This document shows, piece by piece, positions 1 through 14,500 of a stretch of DNA of 64,000 nucleotides. The translations under genes were made by a program, and so were the position numbers. The stretch is from Rotaria socialis (lineage: Eukaryota; Rotifera; Eurotatoria; Philodinida; Philodinidae): the NCBI GenBank assembly GCA_905331475.1, contig CAJNYU010000691.1, positions 62,001 to 126,000 on the forward strand, given 5' to 3'. The notes below the pieces were generated by a model, which saw nothing but the letters and a program-made list of their open reading frames with translations, was not told the DNA's origin and did not search any database. The number at the start of each line of letters is the position of its first letter. Positions within the stretch are counted from its first letter, which is position 1.

Positions 1-159
1 GTATATAATTCGGTCAAAAATGGCATGCTCAACGATTCACCAGCTGTACGACGTGCTAAACAAGAGTTGCTTGATGGCAAAGGACCTGACCCAAGCAATA
101 ATGTCTCTGGTGCATCATCGTCACCTGATGAAGACGATCAAAAAGCTATTAACACATAA
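1..159 (+). CDS. 3' end of an unidentified gene (partial)
   Basis: Reading frame 1 is open from the first base to a TAA at 157-159 and gives 52 residues. The piece is hydrophilic, with a basic patch (AVRRAKQELLDGKG) followed by a Ser/Asp/Glu-rich tail ending in KAINT. It looks like the disordered C-terminus of a larger protein whose body lies left of the window. The overlapping frame beginning with ATG at 20 is longer but has no coding character. I do not recognise the family. The gene sits 178 bp upstream of TIM50 on the same strand, the same spacing style as the next three genes, so it may be the upstream member of that cluster. Confidence 0.5.
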   Translation, partial: VYNSVKNGMLNDSPAVRRAKQELLDGKGPDPSNNVSGASSSPDEDDQKAINT

Positions 160-337
160 AAAAATTTATTTTCATCGATACAAAATGTCTTTCAAAGCAT
201 TCATTTTTTTCTTTTCTTTGCGTTGTCTGTCTTGATGATTTATTTTTCACATTTAATTATATAAAGAAAAATGAGACGATAGTTTGAATGATTATTCACC
301 TTTTTTCTTGAAGAAGGTTTTAGATTACATAAAAAAA
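160..337 (+). promoter_or_regulatory. Short gap with candidate trans-splice acceptor before TIM50
   Basis: This gap between the upstream stop and the TIM50 start holds a T-rich tract and then GGTTTTAG, with AG at 322-323, 14 nt before ATG 338. A canonical AATAAA is not obvious here; TATAAA near 260 is the nearest variant. The AG lies between the two possible TIM50 start codons (284 and 338), which favours 338. Confidence 0.4.
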
Positions 338-2434
338 ATGTTTTCTGCATTACGATCAAGAATATTTTGTCAGACATGCGGGTCTATTCCTCGTTCATTA
401 AAACTGCTTGAACATCAGTCATTGAATATAAATAATCGTACATACAAGCTTTCTGCTATATATTTTCAACAACAAACACCAAATGATGCTTCATCTTCTC
501 CTTCGTCATCAGCGAAATTATCTTCATTAATGGGTGATAATGAAAATAAAACGCCATTTATATTTTCTAAAACATCAACAGATCCAAAATATACAACTGA
601 TCAAACCGACGAAGAAAAACGTGAACGTGAAGCTAAAGCTGCTTGGGATGTACGAATGTTAAAGTATACCAGCTATTTCCTTGGTGTATGGTTGGTTTCA
701 ACCATAGGTTATATTATTCTTGTTTGGGGCGCGCCTCAAATTGATCAAGACGGAAATATTGTGAGAGATCAATATTCAGATTTGCCATCATGGAAACAAT
801 ATATTAAACGATCATTTCGAGGAATTATTGACTATTGGCAAACAATTAAAGATCCAACGAGTGATAAACTTTTACCTGATCCATTGCCAGCACCTTATCA
901 ACCAAAATATACATTAGTCATTGAAATGTCAGGAGTTTTGTTAAATCCTGAATGGGCTTATAATACTGGATGGAGATATAAAAAAAGACCTGGATTAGAT
1001 TATTTTTTAAAAGAAATCGGCTATCCAGTTTATGAAGTTGTTATTTATACAAAAGAAACGCCATGGGTATGTAACAAATATGAATATTATTTTAACACGA
1101 AGAATTAAATTTTTTCTCAGATGAATGTTAAATAATCGAAAGAAGAAAGTTAGAATTCATAGTTTTGAGAAAATCTTTTTTCAAGAAGAACTCTCAATAC
1201 TTCATTGATTGCGCTAAGCGATGTTATGTATTTTTGAGATATTCAAATCAATTTGAACTGATGTGTAATTAAAATATAATATGCTTCTGTCAAAATCTCA
1301 ACTAGGACTGAACGATTATCTACACGCGAAATAGTTTCCAGAAGGTTTTAGAGATACAAAAGAAAATTTGCGGTTTTTAAATACTATTATAAATAGATTT
1401 CATGCCTTCATTTGATAGTTTCTCCCAGTAGCACAGTTCGTTATTCAAGTTTTTATTTATTAAAGATGATTAGAATATATTTTAATTAAGTTGGCAAGGC
1501 AAGATTATAATGGAGTGCGAGATAAGATAAGTCAATTTTTTGTCCTCTATTTGGTCGGCATGTCTGAGATAAAAACGATGAGGTAAACATCATAGTTTCA
1601 TTTATTTTGATGATATGAAAGATACTCAGTATGAATTATACAAGACATCGATCGCGTTCAAATCATTCATTATTAATTATTTATGCAGTCTTCACATTTC
1701 GAAAAGCTCTGTATTGAAAAGTCGTAAAACTTTATTTACAAAACAAACTGTATGACAAAGATTGCAATGGTGATATTTTTCAGGGTGCTGCATCGGTTAT
1801 ACAAAATATGGATGGTGATCATCGTATCATGTATAGTTTATTTCGTGAAAATACTCGTTTTATTAATGGAACTCATGTTAAAGTAAAATTACATATTCTT
1901 GTTTGTTTGCTTTTTTTCATAAAACAATCATTATATTCTTTTTAGGATTTAGCATGTCTTAATCGGGATTTGAAAAAAATTATTTTCTTAGATTGGGATG
2001 AAAATTCTTATCAATTACAACCACGAAATGCTTTACATCGTTTTAAAAAATGGGATGGTAACGATGACGATAGGCAATTACTTCATTTAGCTTCATTTCT
2101 TCGAAGTTAGTTACTTTTTTATTTTTTTTATATTTATCGATAATCTGTTTTTTTCGTCATAGTGATTGCTGCGAGTGGTGTTGAAGATGTACGCGATGTA
2201 CTTGATCATTACAATCAAGAAACAGATCCTATTGAAACATTTTTAATTCGACAACAAAAATTACTCGTATGATTGAAGTCATTGTTGTCGGCTTTTATTA
2301 GCATGCGTCCTTTGTTTTTTGTTAAATTTTAGGAAATAGAAGAAGTAAAACGACAGAGAGCAGCAACACAAAATTCACCTGGAAAACCATCAACGGGACT
2401 ATTTAGTGGTCTGATAGGTTCTAAACGATTTTAA
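338..2434 (+). CDS. TIMM50: TIM50, mitochondrial inner-membrane import translocase subunit
   Basis: Five exons: 338-1066, 1784-1882, 1946-2105, 2163-2266 and 2333-2434, all GT-AG and in phase. The N-terminus ([10 protein letters not shown]) is basic and amphipathic like a mitochondrial presequence. A single membrane helix ([20 protein letters not shown]) follows near residue 130, then an FCP1/NIF-like domain with [28 protein letters not shown] and [22 protein letters not shown]50 is the TIM23-complex receptor that takes presequence proteins from TOM. As in animal TIM50, the phosphatase-like DxDx(T/V) motif is degenerate (EMSGV). I chose ATG 338 over 284 because a splice-acceptor-like AG lies between them. 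The C-terminus ([13 protein letters not shown]) fits the family. Intron 1 (717 bp) holds nothing recognisable. Confidence 0.93.
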
Positions 2435-2545
2435 GAATAAAATCACATTTTCTTTGGGTTTCGTTTTCTCTCTCATTATTACCAACAGTTATTCTTTTGT
2501 TCTTGATGACTTCTTTCGTTTCGTTGTCATCATTTCTAGATAACG
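2435..2545 (+). promoter_or_regulatory. Intercistronic region TIM50-ZFYVE26 (polyA signal plus AG acceptor)
   Basis: The gap is 111 bp. AATAAA lies at 2436-2441, directly after the TIM50 stop, followed by a T/C-rich stretch and CATTTCTAG (AG 2538-2539), 6 nt before the ZFYVE26 ATG. This is the layout of a nematode-type operon junction, with cleavage/polyadenylation upstream and a spliced-leader acceptor downstream. The layout is seen; its use is inferred. Confidence 0.5.
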
Positions 2546-5500
2546 ATGAGTGTGCTAGAAATTCGTCATGAATTTTTCGATACTGAAGCACGAAATAATG
2601 AACAATTATATCAAGCCTTTTGTAATCATGTTTATTTCGGTCAATGGGAGTTATGTCGGATATGTCTACAAATTTTATTTAATAAACGTTTACAACTTAA
2701 TACAAATTTAGAAGAATTATTGATTGATATTATTCGAAATCCAACCGCTTATTGGTAAAAATGCAAGAGAAAAATGTTAGATAAAATATAGATTTTTTTT
2801 TCTCTAATTTCGTTTAGTACGGGATCGAAATCGGTACCGACACCATTTCATTTTGCTTTGCTTTTGGTCGAAGAATGTCGAATCAAACAGTATTTAGACG
2901 CGGTAAGAGATATTTTGATTTCAAAACAAATTAATCGACAGACATCGAAATTTTCTTTCTAGACATTAATTGAGTCACTTAAATATGATGCAATGTATAA
3001 ATTTCTTTTGGCTGTTGGTGATATTCAACCAACTGCACAAGTTGTTCAGGTAAGATCTTGGTTTTATAACAAAGACTAAAATCAGTAAGAAAATCGAGAT
3101 TTGATTCGATTATTGTCTCCGAATTAAACTTGAAACATGTTTTTGTGGAATACTCTTTTAACTTGAAATTATTTGTATGACGATCGAATGTATAAAATAT
3201 TCAAAAAATGCATAGAAAAGGTTTCTTTTCCGTCGACTGCTCTAAATGTTTGTCGTACTAAAACAAAATTCATTTCGTTCTAAATGCTTATCCCTTATAG
3301 CTAATGATCTTCTTTCAAATAGTACATTCTCTGTTCTTATTTTATTTTAATTTAATTAAGGAATTTGATCGAATTCATACTGATACTGATTCCATCCCGT
3401 CAAATCTTCTAACTGATTCTATGGCTGATTTTCTTGTCGATCTATGGTTAAATGAAACTTCACGTGTTCATGCTCTTATTCGTTATTATTTTTATTCTTC
3501 ACTGCCATCTATGCATGTATGGTTAATTCAAATTCATAAACGTGCTCTTGACTTATGTTTACAACAATTAAAAAGTTTAAATAATGAACAAGAAAAACGA
3601 AATCTTGTTGATTTACTTCTTTCATTACATTTTTATTCGTGTGATACAAATGATTTTCGTCAAATAATGTGTGATACATTGAAAAAGATTGTTATCTATG
3701 CAGCTGAAGCAAATAATAACGATGCACAATTGTTTAATTTAAAATGTTTATATCGTGCTGTATTAATCAATGGCGATTTAGCACGTTTTATAAGTGAATT
3801 AGAAAGTGAATATCGTCGTGAATTATTAGGAAATGATACAGCCATAATACATTTTTTAAAAAAGAATTCTTTTGAACAAGAAAGCTTTTTTTGGAAAGAA
3901 ATCTATTTGTATTTAATAGAAAATAAATTAGATTTAATATCATGTATATTAGTAAGTTAAATACATAGTTAACTTTTTATTCTTAATCTATCAATAAATA
4001 TTATTATTAAGAATGATTCAGTATTAATGGTCAAAAATCGTGACTATTCATCATTTGATCAATTATTAAATATTGAACAATTGACACCATTACATCTATA
4101 TATATTTCTTCTTACATGGACACACGTACGAACAATAAATGATGCTATTGTATTACATGATGCGATTAATCGATTGAAAACTGAAAATTGTTTTTTAAGT
4201 AAATGCTTAAAATTATTTCAATCTCATACTGAGTTTATAACATGGCTATATAATGTTCGACGGTAAGTCAAACATATTTATAACTGTTTTTTTTTATTGA
4301 AATTAAAACGATATTATTTTTATTAATTTATTCATCTTTATTAGAATTGATCTGTAAGTTCGAGTTGCTTAAAATATTTAATTAATTGAATCTATTGCTC
4401 TGTGTTTAAATTCATTTAATTACTTAATTTTGTTTTTCATTTCAAGGAATTATGATGGTGCATCAGCTTCACTGAAAATGTCGGATTTACTAGCCCTGTT
4501 ACATACAAGTTCACCTCTGTCGCTCATGCATCGATATTTGGATATAGATACAATTGATTCAGCAGACATTTTGAAAAAATTAGAAGAAACATCGGTAGAT
4601 ATCGATGATGACAATGAACGACGAACACAAAAGAAACTACGTAGGTGTTTTTAAAGTGATTGACCATATTTCGATAAACAAACATATGAATATTGCTTAA
4701 AGAGTAAATTCCTTTGCCTGCTTTACTATTTCTTAAACTTTATGAGTTTCAAACTTTCAACGATTCGTGTAAGTCTGAAAAATTCTTAGCATAAGGAAAA
4801 TTTCAAGTCGACTGTTGAGACATTCTATTTAATAATTCCATGTTAGATTTATTCTGAAATATGTCGAAATGTTAAAATGAATACGAATAGGAGCGCATTG
4901 CCATGTATATGCACGAGTTTTCATCTGTATCTTTCAACTAACTCTTTCTACGGAAAGCTGACTTAATTTGAAGTAATACTTTAGTTGTATAATTTCAGTA
5001 GTGATATCCAAAATCGATTACGTTGACTTTTCTTTTCGATTTTAAATAGGGATTATGCACATCATCGAAATATTTGAGCCCAAGTATATCAATGAACAAC
5101 ACTCCATTTTCACTTATTTCTTTTTGTCTAAACATAATGACTAGTATTGTAATAAAATCTAGCATCCATTGGAAAACAATCAATTGTATAGCGATGAAAA
5201 AGTTGAGTAGGTTTCTTTGTCAGCCATCTATAGTTCATCACCGAATTAAATATAGATACGTTATACAAAAGAAAATATTTTTTAAAGTCTCGATAGTTCA
5301 AAAACAAAACATTTTAACATGTACGTTGAATTACATTTAAAAATATTTTCAAGGTGCATAGTTGAACTAGAAGATCCGATTGAAATTACAAATTCTTTGA
5401 CTCCTACTTTATATCTATGCGCTTATATAAATCTCAATGTTAACTATTTCTTTTAGCAGTTCGTTTTGAAGATGATCCAAAACGTGATATTCCATTACCT

Positions 5501-8500
5501 CGAGAAGCTGCTTGTATGATATTTCTTGGTTATCTTTCAATCAATAGTGTTGTTGAATGTATTCTATCGCCTGTTGATAGTAGCAATAATAATAATAATC
5601 AACCAGATAATGATTTATTTGCTACTGCACGTACTCATTTAACCAAAATCTTTCCGTTACGTTTTCGTCTTGAATTACTAGAAAATATTTTTTCACTTAT
5701 TTTTCTTCAACAAAGAGAATTAAAAGTTGGTGATACAGTTGAAGTGATTGAGCGATCCGTAAATGCAGCATCATCATCTCTATCACCATCAGAGAATTTA
5801 TTTTCATCGATACGAAGTAATCTAACCAATGATAGTTTTCATGCATCAAGCAATGTTAGTATTAGAACTCAACTATCAGCTAGAAGATTTCGTAATAATT
5901 TTGATGAAAACACAGATGATAATGTATCTGTATGCAGTAGCTCAATGAGTTCAGTTGGTGCATCGCATCTTCATTCATTAAATCGTACTGGCTTATTAAT
6001 TGATCAGCAAGTGCTTCATAAATTATTGTCCTTTCTTCGAGATCAACTGTCCGACGTTCGTACACTTCATCAAAAAATAAAAGATAAAGCAGAAGATCGT
6101 TATACAGTGACTTTTGAAACATTATTAGACAAATATTTTCAAGGATGTTCAATTAGTACAAGTGAACAATTTACTAGTCGAGCTGGAAAATTAAATAAAA
6201 CTCTTAGTGAAACATCATGGAGATATCAACTATTAACCAGTGATACAAGTGGAACATCATCGCAGGAAAATAAAATTGATGGACAAGACAATGATGATAG
6301 TTTAGTAAGCAATTCTAGTGTAAAAAATTTAATCCTTCCCGTTCGTAAGTTAGAAAAAAAATTATTCTTTCAGCTCGCTAAAGCTTTTCGTCTTATTTAA
6401 AACTAGCCCGCCGAAAGAGACGACGATCACGTCATTCCGACAGCAGCGTATCTAGGTAAACACAAAAGAACATGTTTTGTGTAGAAGGGCACATATTTTA
6501 TAAATGATTTATTTAGTGTTACATCATCAGTATCAACGCATACTCCAAATAACAAAAAATCAGCACTAGTATCACAAATTCTTTCTAGTCGTGATAATTT
6601 ATTAGCTATCTGTTTAAAAGAAGGAAAAATTACTGAAGCCAATGAAGTTATTCGAGTAAGTTCTCTGCACAAGCAACTGACAATTGAATTTTATACTATC
6701 ATCTTTCTTTTTGTAGTTATTCAGTATGGAACATCATCCACTTGCTGTTGAAGCAAAATTTAGTAAATTATTTCGTGATACAATTAATAAATTATCTAAT
6801 TCCTATTCATCATCTGGTTCTACAATTGATAATTCATGTTCAAAATCGGTTTTAGCTGGTTTGGCTACCTTAGCATCATCAGCTCTTGATAACACATCAG
6901 TACAAAATGATATAGGTCCATTGTTAGAAGCTGCTCAATCGTCAGATGTTTCATCAACGTTACCAACGTCAAACTATTTTGATCATGAACATTTCGTATC
7001 TTTAACATTATTTGATTTAGCAATAAATGCACCAACAATTACAATAAGTAAAACATTACTTGACTTAGCTCAACTTCGTTTACCTATTCCACGTTCAGTA
7101 TTTTCATCAAATAATACAACAAATAATAAAAATTCAACAACAAGAATAAAAACTTTGAATGAAATGATAAATAATTATATTAATTTAGCTAATTCATCCA
7201 ATAGTTCATTTTATGATTTATTACTTGATGTTACAATACCATTGGATGGGCCAAAAGCAACAAAAACTATTCAATATTATAAGAGACTGGATGAACATTG
7301 TCGACAATACTATTCGAACGAACAAAATCGAATATCAATAGAAAAGCAAGTTCAAATGACTGGAGAATTCTTTGAAAATGATCCGCATACAAAATTAGAT
7401 TTAATTACATATATCAGGTAACTATACAAGAATATTTAAACAGTAGTATGTATGAAAGATAAACAGAAATGACAATAACTTGAGTCTTCATATTGTGGAA
7501 AGTCAATGTGAATGTTATTGATTTTCACTTATAGACTAAACAGAAAGATTGCTTGATTCCGTCTGAACGCTTTAAATAGCAGTAAGAAATCCGTATTAAC
7601 CCATTTTTCACTGGAAGTACTGAAAATGTTTTCGTTTCAGTTTCAATTAAAATCAAACAGTGAAAAATAACAGAGGTCTCTCAATTCAAAAAACTTTTAA
7701 ATTGACTTCAGACCTTTCCTTTTTTCAAAATCAAATCAATAACTTGAAAATCTTCCTACTTTACTAAACGAATTATTTGTCGATTAGAAATGCTTCCAAT
7801 CAAACAAAAGTACCATCGACTATTTATATAAATTATTTTTCAATATTTCATACGTATCTACAAAATTTTCGTATTCTCCTTGAAAAATTTCCATTACAAG
7901 ATGTAACAAACGATTTTGATCTTTTGCAACATTCACCATTATCACTTATTCATCGTATCGTCGCACGATCAAGTGATATTGATTTAGCTCAATTACAATT
8001 TATGACAACAAAATTAAATATTGACATATCACTTGCTGTTACTCTCAATATAATCCGTCCATTGTTTGTTGACAAAACAATGCCAACATCATCATTAGCT
8101 GCAAACAGACGTACTACATTGTTACAACAACAGCCATTAGATATTTTTTCATATTGTCAACAATATCAGACACAACAACCATCACCATCAATGTCAAATA
8201 GTAATAATAAGAGACAATTGCGACGGTCAACAACATTTCTTAAACGTCTAGCTAGTAAATTAGATGATTTTCAAAATGAACCGAATTCTTTTAATGAACA
8301 TCCAGAAAAATTTGTTAGAACATTATTGGCTAGATTATTAGATTCTATTAAAAGTAAGTTAATAAAAGAATTTCTTATACTTTTCTATTCATACTAAACA
8401 TTATCTAAAGACGTATGAACGATATTCAATAGCTTTCTGAATTTTGTTTTTTTAATAAGCCTTGACATTTACAATAAAAAGTAGATTACGTAATCTTATT

Positions 8501-11500
8501 CAATTGTCTAGGAAACAGAAAATAGAGTAGATATAAACGTGTTAATATTGATGTCGAGTTAATTGCAACTGAAATCACCGATTATATCCATATAGAATAA
8601 AGATCTAGCATAAAGAATATTAATGATTCAATGAGTTTAGGGTTTGGTGGAAAAGACAGAAAGGGAAAACGTCGAAAAGGAAAATGTCGAAAATTGAGTT
8701 TTTTGATAATTTTAAAGAAAAAGAAAAATTTATTTTCTAAATTGGTGTGCACATATACGTCGCATCTATGTTCAATACAAGCCCAATACGTTTTTGATGA
8801 GGACATTTTATTGCATGTGAACTTATATTGGTTAAACACTAGTAATGGTTTATCTTTATTAGTCGTTAAGAATGATATTTAACTGTCCATTGTCAACGAT
8901 TGAAAAGAAAATTATTTGTTAGTTGTTTTCGCTAGATTGATTTATATATATGGTATACGCTAACAATGAACAAGTATAGACTATAGACGAGGAGGACAAC
9001 GAATTTAACTTATCCCACTAACAACCAATACTAACTCAAAAAAGAATTTCGTTATCTATAAACATCTTTTTCATTCTACGTTTTCCTTTTCAAAATTTTT
9101 CTACTTTTTCCTCTAGCAGTTTTTCTTCGACACTTTTATTAATTATACTTTTTCATTTTGGCATTTTCACCTTCTGCAATTACCAGTTTCGGCGTTTTTC
9201 TTTTCTGCCTTTTCCGCCAATTCGATTGAGTTATGACTAACAAAGTAGTCACATTTTACTGTTTATATCATAGGACTGCGCAATAATCTATTACAATAGA
9301 AGCAAAAAAGAAACGAGTATTCTACTGGAATTCTATCGATCTGATCATCTAAGTTTCTCTGTAAAATTAGAATGCAAGAAACTGTATTACATGGAAAAAT
9401 TCACTTCCTATTCTATTATCTGTTAGAAGACAACAAATCGATCCATTTAACATACTAACCATTTCATAGTAAATCATTGACTTCGATCACTAAACTTAAG
9501 CCAACACACTTTCTGAATCTACTCATTTTTATTTAAATAGAAGTCATTCATACAACTGGTCATAATCATATGACAATTGAAGACATCGAAAAATTACTTA
9601 CATATGATCATTATGATGATATTGTCAAGGCTTTACCACTGTTAACATATGTTGATCTTGATCGTTTAAAGACTAATGAAGAACGTATTTGTTTTTTTAC
9701 AAATTTATATAATTTTCTATTAATTATATCTCATGTTGAACTTATACGAACAAAACTTACACAAATGACAACAACAATTATATTTCGTAATGAACTCGAA
9801 CGACTTTTATTTATTTTAACAACACACATTGATATTGGTCAACTTAAACAAATATCATTATATGATATTCGATATTTCATATTAAAACAAAATGGACTCG
9901 TTGATGGTCTTAAATTAGATTTAGATCCAAAAGGGCCATTTTATCGATATGCACCAGTAATGAATAATTATCAAAATGTCAAAGTAGGTTTATTATTAAA
10001 TGATTGTACTTATTCATCATCACCATTTATTATTTTAACACCTGAATTGCTTAATGAACAACTACAATGTTCGACAAAAGATTTCATTGAGAAATGTATC
10101 GTAATTAAAAAAATAGAGATAGACAATTCAATACAGATTCGTTTGCCAAGCGTTCTTTACAATCAATTTGATCCAAGCACAGACGAAATTATTAAATTTA
10201 TTCGAGAATATTTATTAAATAGCGATCTCACATCTGCAATTAATGGTAAGATTTGAAATGTTCTTTGAATAAAAAGTCGCTCAAGTGTAAATGTCTGAAA
10301 TACCGACTAAACATTGGATGTAAACTTGAACACATCCCAATGAAACACCATTAGCTCAGATTCTCGTACATTTGATTTCAAAATTTTAAATTTGCACTCT
10401 GATCAAGACTTTTTGTTGCACACCTCGATTCGAAAGTTAAAAAAGACTTCTCGATATCAAACTAACATAGTCATTTTCAATAGGATACAGAAAAAAGGAA
10501 AGTTGACTAATGGAACTCAGTGCTAAAACTAAAAATCTTTTTTTTTAACTATGTTCTAATATCAATGTCGTAAACTAGTTCTGCGTTCTTCATCTTGGAA
10601 AATACAAGCGCTTCTATTAACATTTGTTATGCTTTCTTTTTTTTTTTTTAGAAAATCTCACTATAAGAACTGAAGTGATTCCTTCTCTAAACGATTTTGC
10701 AATAAGTTTCGATTATCGTTTATGTTCATCTCAATTCGAACCTTACCAAGGTCGACGTCATCGTCGTACAAGCTCGTTCCCATCATTGTCTACAATTGCA
10801 ACACTATCGTCACCTATTGATTTTCTTCCTCAGTCAGCAAATTTGCCTAGTCATCTCATTGATTCTCGTACGATATCATTTGTTCAAGAAAAATCTCCTG
10901 CATTAGGCCAAATTCTTCAAATTTATGTTCAATGTATTGTTCACAATAAACCGATTCAAAGTGATAATACTCCATTAAAAAATTATTTTACAAGTCTATT
11001 ATTACCGCCAACGTTAATCCAATCAACATCATCGATCGGTGATGAATGGTTTCGTTCGATTGTCTTAAATGATTTAACATATCAATATGATCTTCTTCTT
11101 TATCTATGTTCATTATTATGGAATGATGCTAAATATACTGAAATTGTTGAACTATTCGATTCATTATTACCGTCATTTATTGTTCATTCACCATATTTTC
11201 AAATCTTACGCGATCTTGCTCTATTATCTTTAGTTAAACAAACATCTGAGCCTGATCGTGCATTTAATTATGTACGGAAAATTCATGATTGTCATTTATT
11301 AATTCATGGAACATTAACATATTTACCACGTTTTGATGGTCCGACATGTTTACAATTACTTCAGCTGTGTTTAACATCATGTAAAAAAACTCACCAAGAT
11401 TATATACCATGGATACAAGAGCGTTTAAGTATAATGTATGTTTATAAAACGTTATGTCTTAGTGCGTTAGCACAATTTAATAAATGTATGGAAAAAATAT

Positions 11501-14500
11501 CTAAAGACGATGGCCAATTAAATATGTCAATTGAAGATATGGCAACGAGGAAAACATCATCAAAATGTTTAACATGGCAACATGCAGAAGAACATTCACA
11601 ACGTGATCCACTAGCTGTAGTTGAGATGTTTATTGTTGAAAAACAATTTGATATGGGACACAAATGGCTAACTTTATTGAATAATTATGTGGATGAAAAT
11701 GTAATTAATTGTGTACGATTGAAATTAGTTGAAGAACATATTAATTGGTTATTAAAAGAAGAAAATATTGGAAATGGAAATAAGATTTTACAAATTATCG
11801 ATACAATTGAAAAGCCGAATGATAAATGGCGTTTATGTACGGAATTAATTGAAGATCTATCGAAAAAAGCATTAGTTACACATACGAAATCAATACCTTT
11901 TTCAAGATTATTTATTAAATTTCGTCTTATACAATATATGTTAGGACATTTTGAAGAAAATTCAATACTGTTTCGAGACGATTATGATAGATCAAAATTA
12001 TGTATTTTAGTTACTGGTTTAGCGTTATTTTTTAATTGCATACCATTAGAACAAACAGATTCATATGTACAATTAGTTGGACAACCATTGTTAATTTTCG
12101 AACAATTGTTAATGAATAGTTCAATTGATATTGCAAAATTAAGCATTGAAACATTAAAAGTTTTAATTAAAAAATATTCCCTAGATAATATTATAAATAT
12201 CAAACAAATCGATCAAATTATTGAATTTTATACAAAAAAAAGTGTACGATTAAATGTGGTACAATTAAATGAAGAACAAACACCTACTGAAAATAAGTAA
12301 ATAGAAAAATAAAGATTTTATTTTAACGGACTATTTTGAAAGACTGTTTAGTCAAAACACAAAGACATACACATTGATATCATACAAATGTCGTAGTGTA
12401 CGATAGATTCCATAGGTATCACAACGACTGCATAGAGAATTAATTTAAATAGTATCGAAAAATCTGTGAGTTGGCCATCGCTAGAAAGTCTGATATAGAC
12501 GGCAATAGGTGATTACCAATGAATAAAAACGTAGATTATGTGTCTCGTAAAAAATATTCTTGTGAGAATCCTATTTCGAAGAAAAAACATATTTTAAACT
12601 CTTCGCGTTTGGTATCGGATAATCCTATACACTTAACTATTAAATAAAAAGATCGACTAGCTCCGCTAAAACAAACAGAATATTTTAATGATTTAAACTA
12701 GAAAATATTATACGTAGAAATACTTATGTCCAACGCTAAATGCTACATCCGATAACAAATAATAAATGGTGTTTGCGACTAACTTTGGTTTTTATTTCTC
12801 AATTGAACATCGAGATTTGAAAAACAATCGATGTCAAATAACTCTACGCTAATGAACAATCCGCATATGTTTGGAACACATTAATCATGAGTTTTCTTTT
12901 TTGAACAGTTAATCAGTACATAATCGAATCATCCTAAAATTGCGATACACAGTTATGTCTAGTTGTACCCTGTTTCAAATATCGTTTTTCAGTTGCTAGT
13001 TCAAAGATATATATTCATAGAAGCAAAAAAGTTAATTTCTTTTGAATCTTCTTTAGATCTGGCCTTGCATCGTCTCCTGCTTCGCAAATTGAAACTCGTC
13101 GTTCATCACTAATCTCACCTTCTCAAGCAAGTCAAAATAGAAATACCCATGAACCGTCGCCATTAGGTCGTCGAAATAATAGTAGTGGTTCAAATAATTT
13201 ATTGAATAGCCTACGTCAGCGTATGTCATCTAAATCTGTTTTAACATCTTCAAACGTAACAGATGCTGATCAAAATGTATCAACGACATCTTATCACAAT
13301 AGTCCAGTAATGTCCAGTTCAATTCCAATAAAAGCTCAACAACAACAAGCAACGTCATCATCATTCTTTGATTATCTATCATCATCACTTTCTAATCGAT
13401 CGAACACCAATGAACAAACACCAAAAACAGCAACACAACCCATGCAATCAAATGAATTCATACTTCCAGCAGCAATACCAGCAAGACAATTGTGGATATC
13501 CGACGGCGAAGTGGCTATTTGTATGTGTTGTAATGAAGCTCAATTTTCAATGTTTAATCGTCGTCATCATTGTCGTCGTTGTGGTCGTGTTGTATGTAAA
13601 GCATGTTCACAGCAAATGACAATAATTAAAAGTCGTCTGGAACGTACATGTAAAGATTGTTATCAACATATGCAAAATAATCCAACACCAGCAATAAATA
13701 CTCGTCAGGAAACCAGCGCTTCAACAAAAAAATTTGAAAATCTCCGACAGTAATTTATGATTTCATAATTTACCCTTGAGTAGAATTAGAAGATACCTGC
13801 TAGTGGTACAATCGGATATAATATGATATTGAAACAGATCAATAGTCAACAGAGAGTAAAACAGGATTGCTTCTAATCTTAATAATTCGATAATGGTAAT
13901 AGGCAATAGTTTGCAGGTTTTCTTTAATTCAATAGGAGAACTCTAGACAGTTTTAATAGTGCTTCAGTGATCATCTGAATCGTACCATGGCGAATAGTTC
14001 GAAATTCCTTCAGTCTAACGAAGGCATCAAAAATCAAATAGAACACCATTTCAATTTCTTTTCATTTCATTCATAACTACCGGCAACAAGCTATGAAATT
14101 TTTTGCATTAGAGTTTGACCTGTAGATCTGATTTCAGTTGGATATTCATTGTACAAGCTCTTTCTCTTTGATTATTGTAAGTAGGCAAAGAAAAAAAACA
14201 GAGAGCTCGCACAATTTTAGGCATTCGATCAGGTTATATATTTATTAATTTTTAACTTTAGCCTTGCAAGACCAATCAGTATCTATAAACGACAATCTAT
14301 CAGTCAAGTTTATTTAAGTAATAATCGACAATCCGAATTAGCTGCCAATCAACTTCTATTAGGTACATCACTTAGTAACACTCCAACTGCTGCTGAAGAC
14401 CAAACTTTTATACTCAGTTCAAGTTTTACGAATACAAGTCCATTTTTAAAAACAAATAAATTAAATCGTCGAACATCTGTTGACTCCATTCAAAAACAAG

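Noticed and set aside
20..235. ATG-initiated 71-codon ORF
   Set aside because: It overlaps the frame-1 tail of the upstream gene, which has better coding composition; the ORF's end is low-complexity Phe/Ser from T-rich DNA.
284..337. Upstream TIM50 start at 284
   Set aside because: The added 18 residues ([11 protein letters not shown]...) would precede the mitochondrial presequence, and an AG acceptor lies between the two ATGs.
5074..5340. 88-codon ORF inside a ZFYVE26 intron
   Set aside because: Lies between two well-supported exons, no conserved features, composition of intronic AT-rich DNA.
6344..6400. Read-through of ZFYVE26 to a stop at 6400
   Set aside because: GTAAGT at about 6344 and an AG at about 6405 restore the frame into sequence that continues the protein.
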